Translations under genes and position numbers: made by a program
Origin: Pempheris klunzingeri
Taxonomy: Eukaryota > Chordata > Actinopteri > Acropomatiformes > Pempheridae
NCBI RefSeq assembly: GCF_042242105.1
Contig: NW_027254956.1
Coordinates: forward strand, 310,001-374,000
Direction of reading: 5' to 3'
DNA: 64,000 nucleotides
The notes under the pieces: generated by a model
Told to the model about the DNA's origin: nothing
What the model saw: only the letters and a program-made list of their open reading frames with translations
The model's database searches: none
In this document: positions 59,901 through 64,000 of the stretch, in pieces
Position numbering within the stretch: the first letter of the stretch is position 1
Layout: each line of letters begins with the position of its first letter

Positions 59901-62564
59901 AGCAGTGTGTTTCACTGCAAGACTGACAATTTAGATTTAGTTTTACTCTTCCATAAAGTTGGGGGACTTTGAGATGGCCAAAAGCTACAGAGACCAATAT
60001 ATCCTGACTTTTAGTCCCCTAGTATGGATCAAGCTCCAAAAATGATGGATCCTACATTACCCATAATCCATCTTTTATTAAACCCCTGCTTTGTAAATGC
60101 CCACTTCTCTCTGATTGTGACATATTTTACAAATAAGTTGCAACTCTAAGCTGAAAAATCAAGCCTGCAACACACAAACTTTGCATATTCAGTCCCAACA
60201 CATGACAACAGATGTATAGAAAGCTGAGCTTGTGAGGTCAAGTGACCCCATCACTCCTAAATATCTGTAAAAGTTTCTATAATTTGGATATTTTCCTATG
60301 TTTAATTCATTCAACTGGTCATATTGTTTTGTTTTAAAAATTTTTAAAAAGTTGTATGTCCCACAGTCACTGTACATGATAATCTAAAAGCTGTTGTCTA
60401 AGGGTCTTTTCTACTCCACCAGGAATAAATTCTGACATTATACAGCTATTGTCACAATCAAGTACTCTTTGTGATGAATAAACTGAATGTCATAGGTAAA
60501 ACCCGTGGAGTTTTTCTTAGTTATTTACAATTCTGTTTGATGATGAATAAGGACGCCTAAGAAGAGGATTTCCATATGATAACCATTTTAGATGTAGTAA
60601 GCTGATCTTCAAAGTATTTGCTTCCTGTAATTCATCAGGAAATACAAGTATTTTTTATATAATATAGTTTTTATATAAACCCATTATATTTTACTTTGTT
60701 ATCTGCTGACAAAATGGGAGAAATGGCGTCATTTTGTTACAGTGTGAACTCCCACTGAAACCACATTTAGTAGATCTGCAAAGATTTTCTACCTAACAGG
60801 GTAAGCTGCAGTCATCACTGTGTCAGCATCAGCTGACTATTTTGGCAGGAAAACATATTTCCTCAGTAGGTGTCATCACTCAAAAGCTGTCACAAAAATG
60901 ATGTAATGGCAATATCTTACCTTACAAACTATACAAAATCTTTTTCGTTTGACCTAGTTTTGGCTTATCTCTTTAGAAATCAGCTGTGTGTACACAGTGT
61001 GTGTGTGTGTGCGTGTCTAACTAACCAGTGTCTTCCTGTAAGATGAGAGACGTCTTCATGTGAACCCAGGATGTTTGAGCCAAGGCCAAGGTAGTGTAAG
61101 TGAGGAAGCCCATGGCTGGTCAAACTGCTTAGAGAAGACAACCAGTTGGCACGTAGCTCCAAAATCTTTTGAAAGAAACATTTACAGTCAAACAGCTGCT
61201 AGTCTTTGACCCATGAGTTAAAATTGTCACGTATGTTGCAGTGCTGGACACACCTTAACCAGTGATGTCACAAGTTGTTTTACTTTAGACATGATGGAGA
61301 AGCAAATTAAATCTCCCTTGGTCTGACTAGCTGCAGAGGAAGCAGCCACAGGACTGACTGACCTTCAAAGTGCTGGGGAGGTTTTCTGGAGGGATTTCTG
61401 AAATTTTGTTGGCACTCAGCACCAATTCCTCCAGCTTTGAGAACTTCAACAGGCCGGCGTCGATGACAGATACCTGAACACAACACAGACCAAACATCAA
61501 GTACATTTTTTCACAAGCATCAAACTGTAACTGACATCAATGGTTATTCAAAGTCTCTTAGCTACCAGAGAATCAACAAATTGAAAATGTTTATATAGTA
61601 GTAGTTTATAGTATAGTAATAGTTTATTTTATAGTACCCAAGTGTCGGTACGCCTGACTGCTCACCGCTGTGGGCCTGCATGACTCCCATTGCTACAATA
61701 ACCATTATTTTAGTAATTATCCATGATTATCATGTTATTCATTGTTGCCATGTTCCTCCGATTATCATCAATAAAGTTACTATTGTTATTATGGTTGTAG
61801 TTGCACAGCACAGCAAGCAACCACCAAACTAAATTGTTGGGTCTCTCTTAATGAAAGACTTTGGTGAAGAATTGCTCTTTTTGAAAAGTGTCTTGACATA
61901 ATATTTGTAATGAACTGGCACTGTATAAATGAAGATTGATTTATTGATTTATTGATAATCTTACCATAACCTTTGAGGATGCTATAAAAATGTCAAGGCT
62001 TGTATATTAAAGTAAAAGACTAAGAAGCTTGTGCTGTGGTTATGTGAGAATGGGTGAATTGCTTTCATCACATTAAAAGTACAACCTTTGGGTGTAGGAA
62101 AAAAATTCAGTCCACTCACGCCCTTGTCCACAATGCAAAGTGTTGTAAAGTAATTGTGAATGAAGTCAGTGTGCAGGGGTTCAGGTGTGAGCACAGCCAG
62201 CTGTCTCAGGGCTGGAGCTTGGGGGCTCCATGATTCATCATGCCACCATGGAGAGTGAGGGCAGCTCAGCAGATCCAGAAGGGCGTCTGTCTCCTCTCTC
62301 TCTGCTCCCTTTGCATTTTCTTTGGTCTTCCTCTGAGGACATTATCACATTATATCATACACAAAAAGAAAGCTACTATGTGCAGTGATGAGAGTGCCAT
62401 AAACCACTAAATAGACTTATATATTTTTATCTAGAAAACACACAACACAAGCAATTTATAGCTGAAAAAAAGCTCACCCAGCTGCCATATCCACAAGGAA
62501 AGTCATTCAGACACAGGCGGTGAATCTGCTTCTCTAACACAGCAGAAAGTGTGTTTGAGCTCAT
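56982..62564 (-). CDS. lrrc43: LRRC43, leucine-rich repeat protein 43
   Basis: An LRR protein expressed in tissues with motile cilia; its molecular role is unclear. Twelve exons (minus order 62564-62478, 62332-62120, 61473-61363, 61165-61026, 59869-59631, 59507-59347, 59236-59125, 58635-58496, 58414-58325, 57812-57594, 57377-57275, 57133-56982) close at 588 aa (human 656). The start is MSSNTLSAVLEKQIHRLCLN. LRR units follow: DAGLLKFSKLEELVLSANKI, LPHLHYLGLGSNIL, QLVCLDLSDCEF, LPCLRTLVLEGNPF and LPQLSCLD. Then come VVTYSYFITYDFL (human FITYNYYVTYDF), RFLNRGLYLRIEEEKVLSWP, a Lys-rich linker, APIRRVLGSAHVPLQSLV and a C-terminal NSVSVQLEPVTVELSVELEK strand region. The intron after the exon ending at 57594 uses a GC donor (AAG/GCAAGT). 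Synteny with human 12q24.31 supports the name. Confidence 0.93.
61845..61950. repeat. Probable retroelement 3' tail in LRRC43 intron 2
   Basis: TTGTAATGAACTGGCACTGT is followed by ATAAATGAAGATTGATTTAT and short TTGATTTA repeats. The 'ggcactgtataaatgaa' plus simple-repeat tail resembles fish LINE/SINE 3' ends. The left limit is unclear. Confidence 0.4.
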
Positions 62565-62677
62565 TCCTGCTAAAGGTAGTAACTCTGTGACATGTGTAAC
62601 CTCGAAGAGAGACTCAGTAGCTGCCGCATATAGTATAATGTGTGGTCACTTTGTCTTTTCGGGGAAGAGGCCCTTGG

Positions 62678-62713
62678 TGTTTATTTACAAGCGGTTGTCG
62701 GTTGCCTAGCAAC
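62678..62713 (-). promoter_or_regulatory. Forkhead motif plus RFX X-box upstream of LRRC43
   Basis: TGTTTATTTACA (62678-62689) fits a forkhead site, and GTTGCCTAGCAAC (62701-62713) is a near-perfect X-box palindrome. They lie 114-149 bp upstream of the LRRC43 start codon. FOXJ1 and RFX factors together drive motile-cilium genes, which suits LRRC43. Motif calls are by eye. Confidence 0.7.
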
Positions 62714-62989
62714 AGCTGGGACTCACTCCAGGAACACTGACAGGACTTCAGGACGTCTGTGCGTTCAAACGTGTTTCAGCTCAGCCTGTTTAGCTATGGC
62801 AAAGTAAATACCTGCTGAGAAAAATCTAAATCTATTCATCAAACTGGACATCATCTAATGCAAACACACAGAGGACGTCCCAACAAATCCTCCTGCTGTG
62901 GGGGATTGTTTGTAAACCTACTGAGAAACAAGACAAGTTGAGTTTATAGCTGTGATAGCAGCTCTGTGAAGATGGATTTACTAACATCA

Positions 62990-63425
62990 ACATGGTAAAG
63001 CACTCACAATGACAATGCTACCATGCTAATATTTAGCAGGAATAATATTTACCATCTACTATCAACTATCTTAGTTAGGATGTTAACATTTGCTAATTAA
63101 CACAAAACACACAGTACAGCGGAAACTGATGAGTAGTTTTACAGGTATTTGGTACTAAATGAAATGTGAGGAGATAATCTAAGGCCCAAATTCCATGTCA
63201 GTGTTATAATATTTAATATTTGTTGAGACATTTCAGCAAAACATTTCACAAATATTCAGCTGATGGTAGCACTAGAAGGAAAAAGTTGGGGTCGCCAAAC
63301 CCAGAAAGACTTATCCTCTGGGGACCATGGATGTCTGTAGAAAATGTCATGGCAACCCATCTAATAGTTGTTGAAATATTTCAGTCTGGACCAAAGTGGC
63401 CAACAAACCAACATGCCAGGCCTGG
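62990..63425. repeat. Interspersed repeat common in percomorph fish
   Basis: The segment contains 'catgctaatatttagcagg', 'acatttgctaattaacac', 'tcctctggggaccatggatg' and 'atatttcagtctggaccaaa', a run of motifs I associate with a widespread teleost repeat. A short ORF at 63220-63429 lies inside and is not a gene. The class and exact ends are not determined. Confidence 0.55.
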
Positions 63426-63905
63426 CTAAAGACATATTGTTAAAGTCATAAATAAATGGAAAGAGCCTCCTTGTTCTTAGATTCAGACTCCAAATAAAGC
63501 TTTAAATAAAAAGGGCTGTGAATACCAGTGCTACGTTGTGAGTAGGGAGTAGATTTTTCTTGTGAAATCATCAGGGCTGAGTAATGGTCAGCATTTTTTT
63601 AACCAACAAACCACAGGTAAAACAGTTTCCCTGTTGTCCACAATAAAAGTATCTCAGAAATAGGACTCTTGTTTCTAGGGAAATCATTATCAAATGCAGT
63701 ATATTTTGAACTTCTACGTCATGGTAAAGGCACCAATCACATCAATATGACTCAACAGGTCATATTTGCACATCAGAGGTGTTGGCACAGGTCCATGGAA
63801 ACAGGACTCATTGCAGATAAAAAGCAGGAAATAGGTAAAACCAGTGTTTTAATCCAGAAATAATATTGTTGGATTAGGGCAGGCTCCAGCTATACACTAT
63901 CTACC

Positions 63906-64000
63906 AGTGGTGGGCCGTCAGGGCCAGCAAGGCCTTTGTCGCGTGTTCGTTTTTTTCGATGAAGGACAGGCAACTTCTCTCATTTAAGGTGTTTTATTTT
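63906..64000. mobile_element. Possible DNA-transposon end cut by the window edge
   Basis: CAGTGGTGGGCCGTCAGGGC begins a GC-rich segment after AT-rich DNA. The CAG(T/G)GGTGG start is like hAT-type termini, and I recall similar sequence as a fish repeat. The other end is outside the window. Confidence 0.3.

Noticed and set aside
63220-63429. 69-aa ORF near the right edge
   Set aside because: Falls within a widespread interspersed repeat; no start context or homology.

Overview
The window is vertebrate nuclear DNA, almost certainly from a teleost and probably a percomorph. Genes are split by GT-AG introns that are mostly short, and their products match well-known human proteins. The introns and gaps carry fish-type debris: a dead Tc1-like transposon, a second Tc1 end, a small MITE, retroelement 3' tails and a composite interspersed repeat with an (AAT)n tract. 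No bacterial, viral, CRISPR or rRNA feature was seen.

Layout from left to right: (1) KNTC1/ROD, minus strand, 1-13493, with its C-terminal part beyond the left edge; (2) RSRC2, plus, 14578-19661, head-to-head with KNTC1; (3) an unrecognised four-exon gene, minus, 20611-23995, whose third intron holds the Tc1-like element; (4) ZCCHC8, plus, 24352-29115, head-to-head with the unknown gene across about 360 bp; (5) a repeat-rich gap at 29995-31460; (6) CLIP1 (CLIP-170), plus, with a CpG-containing 5' region near 32 kb, its start codon at 37029 and its stop at 55824; (7) LRRC43, minus, 56982-62564, tail-to-tail with CLIP1; (8) repeat-rich sequence to the right edge.

The order and relative orientation of KNTC1-RSRC2-ZCCHC8-CLIP1-LRRC43 match human 12q24.31 as I know it. 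Two differences stand out: VPS33A, DIABLO and B3GNT4 are not between CLIP1 and LRRC43 here, and the unknown gene sits between RSRC2 and ZCCHC8. I assembled exons by hand from splice sites, reading frame and remembered human orthologues. The CDS models for RSRC2 (409 aa), the unknown gene (384 aa), ZCCHC8 (775 aa), CLIP1 (2236 aa) and LRRC43 (588 aa) all close in frame. The genes are functionally diverse: mitotic checkpoint, nuclear RNA processing and decay, microtubule plus-end tracking and motile cilia. They look like an old syntenic block, not an operating system.

Most notable points: a textbook AT-AC U12-type intron in ZCCHC8, with a second possible minor intron; a 39-bp repeat array in ZCCHC8 that makes three exact phosphorylation-dependent sumoylation motifs; a 2454-nt phase-0 exon that would nearly double CLIP-170; the unrecognised 384-aa gene; and a forkhead plus X-box pair upstream of LRRC43.
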